DNA of 64,000 nt from Capitulum mitella (Eukaryota; Arthropoda; Thecostraca; Pollicipedomorpha; Pollicipedidae). Each line of letters opens with the position of its first letter. Position 1 is the first letter of the stretch. The notes beneath the pieces are model-generated. The model saw nothing but the letters and a program-made list of their open reading frames with translations, was not told where the DNA came from and ran no database searches. The position numbers and the translations under genes are program-made. Below, one piece after another: positions 11,836 to 23,925 of this stretch. The DNA lies in the NCBI GenBank assembly GCA_030062745.1, contig CP099841.1:25981398-26045397 (forward strand), written 5' to 3'.

Positions 11836-13800
11836 AGGACCACGGGTAGCGCTTAGATGCTTGGACGGTAAGAACATTCGCGACATAGGGACTGCTTTCA
11901 CGGAGAGCATGTGCGATACCAGCAAGGTAAACAAGAACATCCATCTGTAAACATTTTCTTTCCGTATAATTCTCCAATAGTTCCAAGCAATATAGTTCCG
12001 CACGTTGTCAGTCGATCGCAGAACTGCTCGTGTTCGACTTGCCTTCCCTAAACGGAAACACTGGTACGCGTGTGTTGGGGCTATGCTGTCGTCCAAGAGT
12101 TTATAGTAAGCGTTAGCAAAAAACTGATGTATTTAAGACGTCATAGAAATGTTGGGAAAAATAGGCCTGGTGTAAGTCCAGAAAGAACAAACAGTTGTTT
12201 CTGGACTTACAAGATTGAGATACTCAGCATAGCGCTATAGTAAACTTAACAGCATACAAGCCACCACTTAAAACACCCCTTCCCCTAAAGCACGGCACCT
12301 TATAAACGTAATAACGTTGGGAGATGAAAAAGATAGAAGTCGACCTAGATTTCATGATACAATTCAAAAATTTATCAAAAAAAGAGAAACGCAGAATTGA
12401 TTATTAAATTAGGCATACGCTGCCTTCGTAGGCCGTCTGAGCCAGCGTGCATATACAACAAGCCGTAACAAGCGCACACTCCGCTTCACTCCACCTTCCA
12501 GCAATTTACCCGACTATTCCCCGTATGCTCTCAACACATTCACACATAAACGTATAAGCGCACGCACATGAAAGCTTCTTGTTACATGCCTTGCACACAT
12601 GGTTTTACCTGTATTGCCGGTAGGATGTATGCCGCATGCTTCAGCATTGTCGAACACTGCAATGTTAATGGTGTGCAGTGAAACCGCATTTATGCTCTTC
12701 ATGGCCACCGAATGGACAGACTCTTGAAAAAGGGTAAAAAGACACCAAGTCTAAACGCAGGCCCGACGAAGACGCAGAAGAAGAAGACCGTCCTGACTGC
12801 GTGTGAGAGGCGCACACATGAACAAAGAGCTGTCGAGGGTTCCGGTGGGTCGCGTACGCTGTTTGCGGTTGAAACAAAACATTTACAGTGAACGACAGAA
12901 TGAAGACGTATTCCTGCATTGATCTGGGCAGGGCTGAGGGGGAACGTTGGCAGTGAAGGGCAGGACGGTCCTTAAAACACAGCTGTACCACTGAAGCATT
13001 TCTGGCATCAAACATGAATATTGCGATGATCCTCGGCCAGCTACGCAGAATACTACGCAATCAGTATCGTAAAGGCCAGTAGCCCGAAGTCCGTCATATG
13101 CCCGAACGCACCAGCAAACATGACGTAGCCGTGGAACGTATTCCCGCCTCTCGCGTTCAGGAATGATCGACAGTCAGCTGTTGCTCTAGTAGCGCGGTAC
13201 CTCAGCAATCAGCCATCTGCTCCGCCAGGACGGCCAAAACCATGTCAGTTGGCCAGACAGAGCGACAAAATCGGCCCCGGAGCCGGCCCGTTTGAAGCGA
13301 CAGCTGGCATGCTAATTTACGACGAAGACGATCCAAATAAGGCTTTGTCTCGCCTCATCGCGGACACTTACACGTCGAATACTGAAAGCTTTCGTCCGCA
13401 GATTGGCTCTACCGCCGTAATAATGTGTGGTCCGCGGAATTACACCCATAGGCGCGACGTGATCACGTGAAGCCTTCCTTGCTGCGCTAACCGACAATTT
13501 TTAGCAATCTTTTTGGGATATAGTTACCAGTCGAATTGGAAGGTAGTATGGAGGCCATAGAAGGCGACATATAACGTCATCACCGTCTCTAGCTGAAGTA
13601 TATCGTGTTTTTCCCAAGGCGGATGATAATGATGATTACTCTTAAATGCTGCCTGTATTCATCGAAGTCTTCTTCGTCATTTTGATGTCCTCTTTAGTCA
13701 GAATTTCGCTTCACGACCCACATAACCAGAGTCGAAAAGCGTTTCTGAGGTCGAGCTGCTCGTACCGATGATGACCAAGTGCAACACCACCCTATCTGAT
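11836..13800. other. AT-rich intergenic DNA, no gene seen
   Basis: Apart from the hairpin at 12172-12210, nothing is recognised. The reading frames on both strands lack known domains. Confidence 0.55.
12172..12210. repeat. perfect 13-bp inverted repeat
   Basis: GTAAGTCCAGAAA and its exact complement TTTCTGGACTTAC flank a 13-base spacer. The stem is short for a microRNA precursor, and no larger inverted structure was seen. Confidence 0.75.
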
Positions 13801-14510
13801 GCTGACGAGATACCTGTTCACGAACCATGTTTTTATCAGCCCCCCGCCCCGATCTCGGCCGCCGGCGACGCTCTCGTGCGTCGCCGGCGCGCCGCTCGGC
13901 CGACCGTCGCTCCCAGGCGGCGGCGCGCGCGGCTCGTTGGCCGCGTCTCCGATGTTTCCCATGCAACACGACCGTTCGCGAGTTTAGTTGCTTGGCTGGT
14001 TTTCTGTCCGGCCGGCCGTGCGTGGCGGCCGGCCGCAAATGGCGGGCGCCGCGCCGCCGGTTCCGGTCGCGGCGCGGCGGCGGCGATGGCGGCGCGGCCG
14101 GGGTCAGCCGGCTGCCTCCCACGTCGCGGCGGCGCGGTCCCGCGCCCGGCGACGCGCCGGCCCGTTGCGAACCAGCATGCGAGCGGCGCAAACAATACGC
14201 GTTCTCACGTCGGCCGGCCGGGATGAGCCATTATCCTGTTAACGGCGCGGCGCGGCGCGGCAGGCCGCCGGCCCGGCGGCCCCCTAATGAAGCCCGACCT
14301 GCTGATGTACGGCGCCGCCGGCCGCCCGGCCGGCCCGCTGACGAGCTCCGAAAATTAGCCCGATTTATTTGTTTGCTCGGAAGAGGGCGGCATTATTTGT
14401 GGTCCGATGCGTCGCTCGGACTGGACCCAGGAATGGATCGTGTCTTCGCTCCGGGCCCGTCTCCATCCGAGTCAGTCGACACGGACGAAACGACGTTCCT
14501 GTGACCGATT
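13801..14510. promoter_or_regulatory. GC-rich island, candidate regulatory
   Basis: CpG-rich DNA contains a CSL site (GTTCTCACG, 14201-14209), CCCCTAATGAAGCC near 14281, and AAAATTAGCCCGATTTATTTG running into a forkhead-like TGTTTGC (14370-14376). Confidence 0.35.
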
Positions 14511-15930
14511 CCCTGGAATTATACATGCATGACATGACAGGCATTTCACGTCGTGGCGGCAAAGGGACGTGATACGAACTTTTGCGACTGAGAGGTAGAC
14601 ATTGCAAGCCCACAAATGGTTGGTGGTTTTCGAGACAATTTATCATTCGCTGTCCATGCTTTAAATGAACAGCTCTGTCGTTAAAATGATGCTCCGTTTA
14701 TCGTTTTCAAAGCTTTGCCTTAAATTTCAACAGTTTTCGTTTATGGTTTGCTAAAGTATAAAACGATGAATATGATTTCATGTACACTAACTCTGACCAC
14801 ACGATGTTCCTAACAGATCATGAAGGAATAACAAGCGCTTGTAGAATTTAGGACATTTCAGTGCTCTCTGGCATGACTCCGATACTATCTGGACAAAATT
14901 AGGCCGGCTAGCGCGCTGACGAGGAAAAGGCACTTCAGCATAGTCAGAAATAACGGACTGGTGGTTGTGAATGGGAAGCATCGGCAGGCGAAGGTGTATA
15001 TCATCCTCCCCTACGTGTTACGCATAAAGGCGTAGTGTTAAACTTCGCAAGATTTTGAGTGAAATCCTCCACTTACCTTTTGGCGATGATCATGGTAAAA
15101 AACCTGGCAAATAATAGCGATTTACGCGCATGAAAATTGCGAGACAGAAAATCATCCATAACATTGAACTGAACCTTTCGCACTGAGACAAACAACTCGA
15201 AACTGGTAAGTATAAAACGGGCCACGCATGCCGAGTAGAACTCCAAGGCGGTCATGGCCCGAAGTACAGCGAAACATACGGACTGGTGCGTCTACCAGTG
15301 CGTTGTATTCTCCCCCGTTTAGCAATTTTCGGTTCATGACATTAGTTGTCACCTGTCATTAGTCTTAGTCTTAATCCAAGCCGTTTTAGCGTCTTAGTCT
15401 AACTTTCTAACTCCAAGTAGCTATCTAATCTTTGCTAAGAGCGTCACGGATACCCGGTATCCGTGCTGGCAGCAGTTTCCCTCACTTCAGGGAGCTGACT
15501 CCCGAGACCTGATCAGTGGGCTTTGTATCTTTGTACCTATATCTGTTTTGCATTTGATTGACGTTTGTTATATTTACCTATTGTCGCAATATTATTGAAA
15601 ACAGTTCCTGTTATCTGACAGCTCTTTGGTCAGACGCGGCCCGGTCAGTGTTTGGTGAGCGACTGTGCTTAACCTGCAATCCATGCACCGTTTTGAAACA
15701 CATGACACTTTACACAAACGACCCGCTCTTTACCCATACTACCAAGGTATAAGATAAGGTGAGGCTGAAATGGGTAATGAAGTGCTTTTTGAGTGGTGAA
15801 AGATCCTGCCAGAATCACCACCAACCAGATGCTGCTTACATATTCCCAGTGCATTAGAACAGCCTAATCTATTTGAAAAGTTTTAATGTCAATAATCCGA
15901 TTCATTCGAACTATTTTAAAGCCTGCAGTG
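14511..15930. other. AT-rich intergenic DNA, no gene seen
   Basis: Only the palindrome at 15445-15465 and nearby TTAGTC repeats were noted. Confidence 0.55.
15445..15465. repeat. palindrome CACGGATACC-C-GGTATCCGTG
   Basis: A perfect 10-bp inverted repeat with a one-base centre. TTAGTC-type short repeats lie just upstream (15358-15400). Confidence 0.7.
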
Positions 15931-16720
15931 TTCCTGTCGCAGCCGGCGCATGTGTTTCCTGACGACGGTCGTGCAGGCCTGGGCGGAGCAGCGCCGGCCG
16001 CGCCGGAGCAGGGGCGGCTACCGGCCGTGATTTTCACACCCGGCGCCGGTCACCGCGTCCGTTATGACCTCTGGACGATAATCGGCGCCAACAAATTACC
16101 CGCGCGCCGGTCCGGCCCGCGAAATGCCCGGAAACGCACCATTGTCGGAAATTACTGGCCACTCAACCCTAGACGTGATCGCCGGATGATTTATGGACGG
16201 CGACCGCAGTGCGCGCCTCCGCGGAGACCGAGTCGCCATGAGCCCTCGCCGGCGCCCGCCGGGCATCGCTCCGCGTGGCGTCCAGCCCGGCCTGCAAACG
16301 GCCTGCCGAGCGCGTCAGCCCATTAAAGTGGCATCAGCGCTTCCGCGGCGCCCGACGTCCGGGTTCCACGGAAATTAGGATGCAATTGCTCGTTGCCGAG
16401 GTGGCTGCCAACGGGCGGAGACGTGCGAGGCGCGGCGGGCCGTGGCGGGTTCCCGCTGGCCGCGTCGGCCGCCCGCTCTGTCCTCGCCCGCCGTCAGTAG
16501 CCGGAGCGCGGTCCAACCGGCCGGCCGCCGACTCGGGCCATCGCGCCGTGACGTCACGGCTATCGGGTCCGGGCTTTATGGTGTCCCTGATGATGGAGCC
16601 GGGTCCGCGGGGCAGCCGCTCGCCGAAAATCAATTACCGATCACCGCGGAAACAGTGATCGGAGCTGCTTCAAACAGACGCCGGCGGGTAAATAATTTCT
16701 GCGTCAAAGCGCGACGGCAC
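15931..16720. promoter_or_regulatory. GC-rich island, candidate regulatory
   Basis: AT-rich cores lie in CpG-rich DNA: GTTATGACC near 16052, GATAATCGG near 16077, AACAAATTACC near 16090, TTTATGGAC (16190-16198), TTTATGGTG near 16574 and ATCAATTACCGATCACC near 16629. The mix suggests homeodomain and caudal/Abd-B-type sites. Confidence 0.35.
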
Positions 16721-17339
16721 TGGGAGTAAATCACAAAGCGCGATTGTCCGGGCATCTGGAGTAGATGGCCGGAGACAGGGCCGGACAGAGGAAGAGAGGC
16801 GGAGGTCAAAAGAGAAGGAACGAATGAGAGGGAAGGGAAAATTCGGTGGAGATAACTGGCGGATGGAGAGGTCAGATAGAAAGCCAAAGAAAAGGAACAG
16901 GAGAGAACTAAGAAGGAGGATGAAAAGTGCCGTATTGGAAGCCAAATGGAATATAGATTTTAGTTTACGCACAATGCCCAGAATGGAATTTTCAGATATT
17001 AGCTATTTGATAACCTTTGATTAAAGTTGGACGATAGAGATGATGTTTATGCACGACTGTAAATAGGCTATATTGTAACTGTTTTTGGGTAGAGGGTAGA
17101 AAGCTGCAATGGGAAGGGCTTTGGGCTTAAACTGTCTTCACTCATTTCCTGTAGAAAAGAAACAGGACTAGAAAAAAAGAAAAGAGAAAAAGAAACAAAC
17201 TAGAATGTATGTCGTCTCAAGAAAATGGATCTGTCGCCTTGATCGGTAGCTCAGTTTGTAGCAGAGCACTGCGACAACCGCGGCAAAGCGGTCACTGCTC
17301 CTGGCAAGACGACTTCCAGTCGCCGCGGGGCTAGATATT

Positions 17340-17353
17340 TGACCCAGGGGTCA
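17340..17353. promoter_or_regulatory. divergent half-site pair, spacing two
   Basis: TGACCCAGGGGTCA holds TGACCC and GGGTCA separated by AG. This is a plausible receptor dimer site in a moderately GC-rich stretch with no other recognised function. Confidence 0.3.
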
Positions 17354-17502
17354 GCTAGACACTGACACTGGTGCGTCATACTGTCTTCCACACGGTCGGG
17401 TTGAGTCTGGCGAGGAGTTACATTTCCGCCACAAAGTAAACAGTCACTTGGCGTTACACGATGAGCCTTGGATTTAGATTCTGCTCTGTTATCTCAAGTC
17501 GT

Positions 17503-17540
17503 CAGGGGCGCAGCCAGGATTTTCATAAGGGAGGGTGCCC
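17503..17540. mobile_element. possible DNA-transposon terminus (CAGGGGCGCAGCCAGG)
   Basis: The start CAGGGGCGCAGCCAGG followed by a G-rich stretch resembles hAT-like terminal sequences common in animals. The partner end was not located, so this is a weak call. Confidence 0.25.
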
Positions 17541-18843
17541 AGGACTCAGTGTGAACTGAAATCGTACGGAAACCGTTTACTGGAAAGGCGATGTGCAATG
17601 GTTGTCGTAATGAATGAGGGCCTTAGAGGCGGGCGGGGCCCCAGCTTCCCCTTTTGGCTGCGCAGATGCAGATCACCGCAAGATACGAAGCTTGCTGTGA
17701 ATTCAGTAACCGAGAATCATATCAACCGGAACCAACATAATCGTGTTTCTCTTTAAAATTGAAAGGAAGATCACCTTGCCCAAAACATCACATTGTCCAG
17801 CGCGCAAGAGCCACACTACGAGATTGTACTCCATCATACAAAGAGCTCCTCTGCTATTCTTACTCAGTCCGAACAGCACATAACGGAACTAGACCTCTGT
17901 TTCAGATCACGACAAAAAACTTCATTTCTTCAGGGCGTCAGGACGAGCGCTTCTCCAGTCGAGGCACGAGTCCATCTGTGCTGGCGCCATTTACCCCACA
18001 CACTGCCGTCATACGTGGCCGGTGTGGTCCGTGACAATGCCAGGCGGGGACGGTGCGTTACCGTCTCATGCTCACGCCGGATGGCCGTGCGGTCGGCGGG
18101 TGACCCGCAGGTCGCGTGAGGTCGCTGGTGTCGGCGCATCATCAGTGCCCAGTCACGACAATTGTGCGTAGCGCAACTAAAACCGGACGCCCGCACGCAA
18201 AAGACATAAACCGGCCGACGCATAATGGGAAAAGCAAACCGAACGTAACCATGATGACTAGACAAAGCGACTGGGAGAAAGGGCGAGCGGCGCGTGTAAA
18301 AACTGTGGCTTTTCTTGACCCGAAACCCAGTTGTTTGTTCAATTACGCGCGGCTATCCGGTGCGGAGTTTCGTCAGCTGAGACGATTCAGGGACGTTCCT
18401 AGAAGGCGGTCGTGGGAGTGTAGCGGGATTACGACGCCAGCGAAAGGTCGAGCCCGTGTTTTGTGTGCTCGTGAGCCCCGCCGTTGCTTTCATTTCGGAT
18501 GAGCGCGGCGAGGGGTCAGCACTGGGCAGCCGAATGCAGCGTGGCGTTCGAGCTTTCAAACGGATGAATGGGGCTGCCGAATTTAGATGAGCAAGACTCG
18601 CCGATCGTCCTCAGATGCCGCCCGGCATCGTCTTTTCATGGCGAGGCGTAGCTCCGTTTTCTCGGCTGGCGGCGTGTGATTGGAGAGTCGTGCTGACCCA
18701 GATGTGACCTGTGGCGCGCTCAGCTGGCGGTGGTCGGACGGCGGGCCGCTCCCGGGGCGGGCCGAGACAGCGCGTGACCGGCGCGCCAGCAGGAGGTGCC
18801 CCTCGACCTCCGGATCCAGCCGGGGACGGCCGACCGATCTCAT

Positions 18844-19192
18844 ACAGCCCCGGCCGAGTGAGCCCAGACAGCCCCGGCCGACTGAGCCCAGACAGACCTG
18901 GCCGACTGAGCCCAGACGGCCCTGGCTGACTGAACCCAGACAGCCCCGGTCGACTGAGCCCAGACAGGCCCAGCCGACTGAGTCCAGAGAGCCCCGGCCG
19001 AGTGAGCCCAGACAGCCCCGGCCGACTGAGCCCAGACAGACCTGGCCGACTGGGCCCAGACGGCCCTGGCTGACTGAACCCAGACAGCCCCAATCGACTG
19101 AAGCCCAGACAGCCCCGGTCGACTGAGCCCAGACAGGCCCAGCCGACTGAGTCCAGAGAGCCCCGGTCGACTGAGCCCAGACAGCCTCGGCC
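18844..19192. repeat. 24-bp minisatellite with 144-bp higher-order period
   Basis: About 14.5 copies of a 24-bp unit (core CCGACTGAGCCCAGACAG) are present. The variant marked by AGTGAGCCC occurs at 18857 and 19001, exactly 144 bp (six units) apart. Other variants follow the same order in both blocks until a single-base insertion and one extra unit near 19100. Because 24 is a multiple of three, long open frames arise on both strands, for example 18583-19293 on the minus strand; these are not genes. Confidence 0.9.
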
Positions 19193-20560
19193 GTACAGTC
19201 GGAGTCTCGCTGCCAGTCCGACTCGCCCAGCTGGGTGATTCGCAGCAGAACAAACTGGCCCCTCCACGAGAAGGGCAGTCTAACTTGGATCATTTCGCGG
19301 CCCAGTCAAGCTGGCTTCTGGGCTATGACAGTCATTCTCACAGTCAGGGCAGCCTTTTCCTCCGCCAAAGCCGAGTCCAGCCATGTCTTCTTCGTCCTAG
19401 GCTGCACCATCTTGGACTTCTGTCTCATTACTCCTGAACTGTCTAGACTCCCATACCCTCATGTCCGGCCACTGATGATCACGCCGATCTCGCCATTCCT
19501 GACGGCCGCCAGCCTGCCAGACGCCGCCAGCCATTACCAGTCGACCTCCGTACCGCCGGCACCAGTCCGAGGCGCGCCGACCGTCTCCACATCTCCGCAC
19601 TGCGCCACTCCTCGCCGCCGTCGTTACGGCCGCCCGGGCGGCGACGGCGAGGCATTTCCGGCACGGACGGCAGAACTGGCGGCGCAGATCGCGTCGGGCC
19701 GAACTCTGTCCGGGGCCCGGACGGTCGGCGCCGCAGTGAGCGCCGGTCGCAGACGTCGTAACCCGGGCCGTCATCACGGCAGACGCCGTCGTCGGCGACG
19801 ACGCCCTCCCCGCTGTCGTCTGTCGACAGGCCGCGAGGCCGGGTCCAGCCGGGCCAGGAGCGGGCAGGCCGCGTTGGAGATGCAAGGGGTCAGACGGGAT
19901 GCTGCAGAGCGTCTAATAAATCACTGGAATTGTTCACACAGCGGCTGAAACGACTGGAGCCTCTCTGGTGACTGCAAGCGGATTTGCTTTTAGAGCACTA
20001 CGGCGGCGTCCTTCTCAATGACAGAGCTGGTGAGAGTGCTGCGAATAGCCAGTATTTGCCGGTATGTAGCAAAAGGAATTGTTACTTCGTTTGTCACTTG
20101 TTAGACTATAACACAATGGTGAAAAAAACGCTGAGATAATAATGTTACTCGGTTACAGCGACAAAGTACGTACGACAAAGAATACGCTGGGCACAATCGC
20201 TGCTTAGATCTAAGCTATACAGATATGTAGTTTGATATGGGACAGAGCTGGGATTCCGTATGGTAATGCGAAACATATTTCACAATGCCTAGGGAAACGT
20301 TTCGCCATTGTTTTCGTTGTTTTGCAAAGCCTTGACAGCTGCCATAAGACGTCGTCTCGGCTATGACTGCGATGAACCGAAACCCGAAAAGCATGCTCAT
20401 AATGCTAAGGATTACGTCTGTAAATCGTCACCTGTCTCAGTCTGTAGCCTGTCCGCATGTCCATTAACGCTACCGTTTGCCGCAGCTGAGCCGGAATGCC
20501 CGTCAACACAGTCAGATACATGACAGGCGGCAATCACGGTCATCTGCATACCGTTCCTTT
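19193..20560. other. mixed intergenic DNA with a GC-rich part at 19500-19880
   Basis: No gene or strong motif cluster was recognised. TCTAATAAATCACTGG occurs near 19909. Confidence 0.5.
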
Positions 20561-21510
20561 CATGCAACTGCCACCGCACGCTGCGCGCGCCGCCAGTTGC
20601 ATGAATAAAATCACGATCAGCGCGCCCGTTCGGCTCGCCTCGCTAATGAAACGCATCGGTCTTGCAGGCTCCGGCCGGCGGCTCGGCCCCGTCGCCCGGA
20701 CGAATTACTGGCGGCGTGATCGGCTCTGCCCGGCCAGCTGCCGCCGTAACCTGCGGCGCCTCGGCGCCGCCGAGTCGAGGCCGACGCTGACTAATACGCG
20801 GGCCTGATCGTCTTCGCGGCGTGTCCGCCGGGCGCGGGCCGGCCGTGTATTTATCACGGCGCCGACACGCCGGCTGGCGCGCCGGCGGCGGCGGCGGCGG
20901 CTCGGCCGGCCGCGCGGCCGCGCGTCCCACGCCCCGGGCCAGCCGCAGCCTAGCTGTGCAGCCGCGGAAAGCCGAGAAATGCGCGCGCGGTTTGGCGGGC
21001 GCCGCGCGCCTTGCCGCGCCGGAACCGCGCCGCCGCGGCCGGAGGCGGGCCGTCGGTGCGGTGGCGGCGGCCCGAGCCGGACCGCAGCGGCGTCCGTCTG
21101 TCCGCGGGCGGGCACCGGCCGTTCCGGCCGCCCAGCTCGCCGGGCGACCCGGGTCGACGAGTCGGCGCCGCGGCCGCCGGTGGCGCAGACGGCGCGGCGC
21201 GCCGCCCCGCCCCCGTCGACGCCGACGGCGGCGGCTGCGACGCGCCGCGCCCGCGCCGCGACACGCGCACGACAATGGCGCGGCGACTTTTGTTTTTCGA
21301 TGCGGCCGCGTTTCATTAATCTCGGCGCGGCGCCCCGGTCGGGACGGGGACAAATGGATTCCCACGTAATGATGGGTCCGGCGGCGGCGGCGGCGACGAC
21401 TCCGAAAGGGGCCGCCGAATGGTCGGCGCGCGGACAATCGGCGACGACGTGCCGACGGAGCCGCGTCGCGCGGAGGCGCTTCGAGCCGGTGGCGTTCTGG
21501 ACGACGGAGT
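20561..21510. promoter_or_regulatory. large GC-rich island, candidate regulatory
   Basis: About 0.95 kb of strongly CpG-rich DNA has AT-rich insets: ATGAATAAAATCACGATC near 20601, GAATTACTGG near 20702, ACTAATACGCG near 20789, GTATTTATCACGG near 20847 and TTTCATTAATCTCGG near 21311. Long open frames on both strands reflect composition. Confidence 0.35.
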
Positions 21511-21819
21511 GGCGTCTTCTGAGGATCGGTGGCGCCGACAACCGACAATACTCTGTGTCTTTACTTGGCATTGGAGGCACTAAAAAACTGCGGTTGGTCG
21601 GTTGGTCGAAGTCAATCCTTCGGACAACATTTTCATGTGACAGCTTAGCTTCTGGAAACGATACGTTCAGGGCCACGATTTTGAAGACATCAAGTAACCT
21701 TACCATGTAAGGCTAGACTGGTTCGCTTGTATTTTAAATCATTATATTTGCTAAGAAACGCGTCTGGCTCTAACTTTTCCTTCGATGATCCATATAAAAA
21801 CACGCTGCGCAATGACGCC

Positions 21820-22930
21820 ACGTCACCATCGCTCTCCAGTGAGCGAGTGACGACCGTCTGTGTCTGCCGGCCGTCGGCGCGTCACGCGGCCGCGCCCGTC
21901 ACGTGACGCGCCCGGGGCGTGGGCGCCGTGGCCCGAGCGGGCGTCACGGTCGGAGGCGGCTGGCCCCGGCGGCCGGCCATGGGACCCGCTCCGCCCGGTG
22001 GGAATCCAGAACAGGTAACCGGCTTGAAGTAATTTCGGCGCGGGACAATTCATCATAACACTTCCCACGGCAAGATCTGTCGGTAATGGCTCCCGGCCGG
22101 CCCGAAACGTGCCGGGGGTCAGTTATAGCAGCCGGCGGAATGATGGCTCGGATGAACTGCGTTCCGGGCCGCTTCGGGCAGCAAAGCTTTGAGCCGGCGT
22201 TGGGCCTGGGATTCTGCTGGCCAGGCCGCGAGGTGGCCGGACGGGACATTTTCTGTTCACAAAAAGGCAATCTGCTTGATTACCTTGTTGCGCAACTCGT
22301 CAATCGCGGAAACGAAAGACGACGAGAGAAAATCCGGACGAATGGCTTCCGAGCAGCCCCGAGCCGACGGCACAGCTCCCGCCACCGCGGCGCTGAGCTT
22401 TCCCCCGCGCAGCTCGGGAAAGCCGCGGATCACGACCCGGCCGCGTCTCCCTCCCCCGGCGCGGCCGCCGTCCGACGCGGCTCCGAACGGGACCACCGCC
22501 GCCCTGTCCGACAGCCTGACGAACAATTCAATTAAAGCCGGCCGAGTCCGTTACATCCCATTAGCCGACTGTCTGCGGCGCCGCGTCCCGCGCGCCGCCT
22601 GTGCCGCTCTCGCCGCCGCGCACGTCGCTAAGCGGCGGCGCACACAGGGCGCCGGCGGCGCGCGGCCCCCGGGGCGGCCGCGCGGCCGCGAGGCGCTCTG
22701 ATTGGATTAGCGCGACGTTTTGACGCGGCGCATCGGCGCGACGCGTCCCGCGGGGAGCGGCCGCGGCCCGCGGTCGATCGCCGCCGCGCCGGCCGCGCCG
22801 CCGCCGCCGCCAGACGCAATAAGCCGCCGAGCGCGCCGCCATTATATTAATTGACAGGAATGCGTGGCGTGGCGGCGATGGGATCGCCGCTGTCGCCGGG
22901 GTTCCGAGGTGATCAGCTCGCGAGCCTGAT
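21820..22930. promoter_or_regulatory. GC-rich island with Hox/Meis and TEAD-like motifs
   Basis: CpG-rich DNA includes CAATTAAAG (22529-22537), CCCATTAGCC near 22557, GATTGGATTA (22700-22709) and TTAATTGACAGGAATGC (22847-22863). The last joins a homeodomain core, a Meis/Homothorax TGACAG and a TEAD/Scalloped-like GGAATGC. Confidence 0.4.
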
Positions 22931-23925
22931 GCTGTCCGCGTCCGCCTAGTAGGCCTGATTCGTACACTGTCTTCGGTCCACAGAATTGTTGTACTTACAA
23001 TGTGGTTTCCTTTTCAGGTTGGTTTTATTCGTTTCGTGTTGCAGAGGGAAAACGTATGTCCATGTTGATAACTGCTGCTGACGGAAATGAATCAACATGC
23101 AGTAGCATTCCAACGTCGAGCATGGACTCTGGAAGAATTCAAATCTGTGTAACTATGGGACGCTTGGCAATGCGCGTTCTAAAAGGCTACTTAAGCTTGC
23201 CTTTTTGCCAACCGTTGATGAGACTTTCTTGGCATGGCATGCACAACATGAAAAATTAAAACTAAAAGCAATTTTCCGTAAGTACATAACAACACCGTGC
23301 GAAACATTACATACGAGTGTTTTGCTCAATCGGCTTAAAACCGCAAATTCACCACAGCTTGCAAGATTCTTGAGACTTCGCATTTTCCTCGGGGCTATTG
23401 CTTTAGACATATGGTGCAGATTACATTTCAGTCACAACAAGCCGACGCGGCTCAGGAGGCATGGTGTTATCCTTTGAACCGGGATTCATAAGGGCCGTGA
23501 GATTGTGGTGGATTTTTCGTTCCATCGCTGTCGTGACGTGATTGAATAAAGAAGAACTAGCAAATCACGGAATTTTCCCTTGTTTCTGCCGTGAGTCGTT
23601 CTCGTTCGTCATTTCACAGCGCTGAATGTTTCTGGCCTCCGACGGCGGCAGTAGGCGGCCAGCCCGCCCCCGACGCCTGAATGCATACTGTGCCGTAATG
23701 CATGCAACCATGAGTCGACCGACGCGCAGGAGACCGCGACGCAGCACATGTCGAGAGCTTTTGTTGTAAATCGCTCTACTTGTAGAACGCTGAAAATTTT
23801 GACCATTTAAGGAGTGCAACTTGCAGCAGAGCTGGCACTGAGTACACTCCAGACCTGCATGATGACTGGGCCTTCTATTTTCGGGGAGATCCCTAGACTC
23901 TGCTGCCCTTCCTTCCCCTGCGACG
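22931..23925. other. AT-richer intergenic DNA, no gene seen
   Basis: Reading frames at 23002-23259 and 23205-23477 show no known domain and no supporting splice context. Nothing else was recognised. Confidence 0.5.

Larger units (their letters stand above)
16721..18650. other. mixed intergenic DNA, no gene seen
   Basis: A purine-rich stretch (16780-16930) and A-rich DNA near 17160-17210 are followed by a tRNA-like A-box (17245-17273), the divergent half-site pair at 17340 and a possible transposon end at 17503. No complete gene is seen. Confidence 0.5.

Noticed and set aside
17245-17273. tRNA-like A-box (GGTAGCTCAGTTTGTAGCAG)
   Set aside because: No matching B-box, acceptor stem or anticodon arm could be folded in the following 60-80 bases. 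At best it is a decayed tRNA-derived SINE head.
18583-19293. Long open frames on both strands (up to 236 residues)
   Set aside because: They coincide with the 24-bp minisatellite, whose period is a multiple of three. They have repetitive composition and no domain.
20643-21710. Open frames of 240-330 residues on both strands of a GC-rich island
   Set aside because: Arg/Ala/Pro-rich low-complexity translations appear in several frames at once, as expected from lack of stop codons in high-GC DNA. No domain was recognised.
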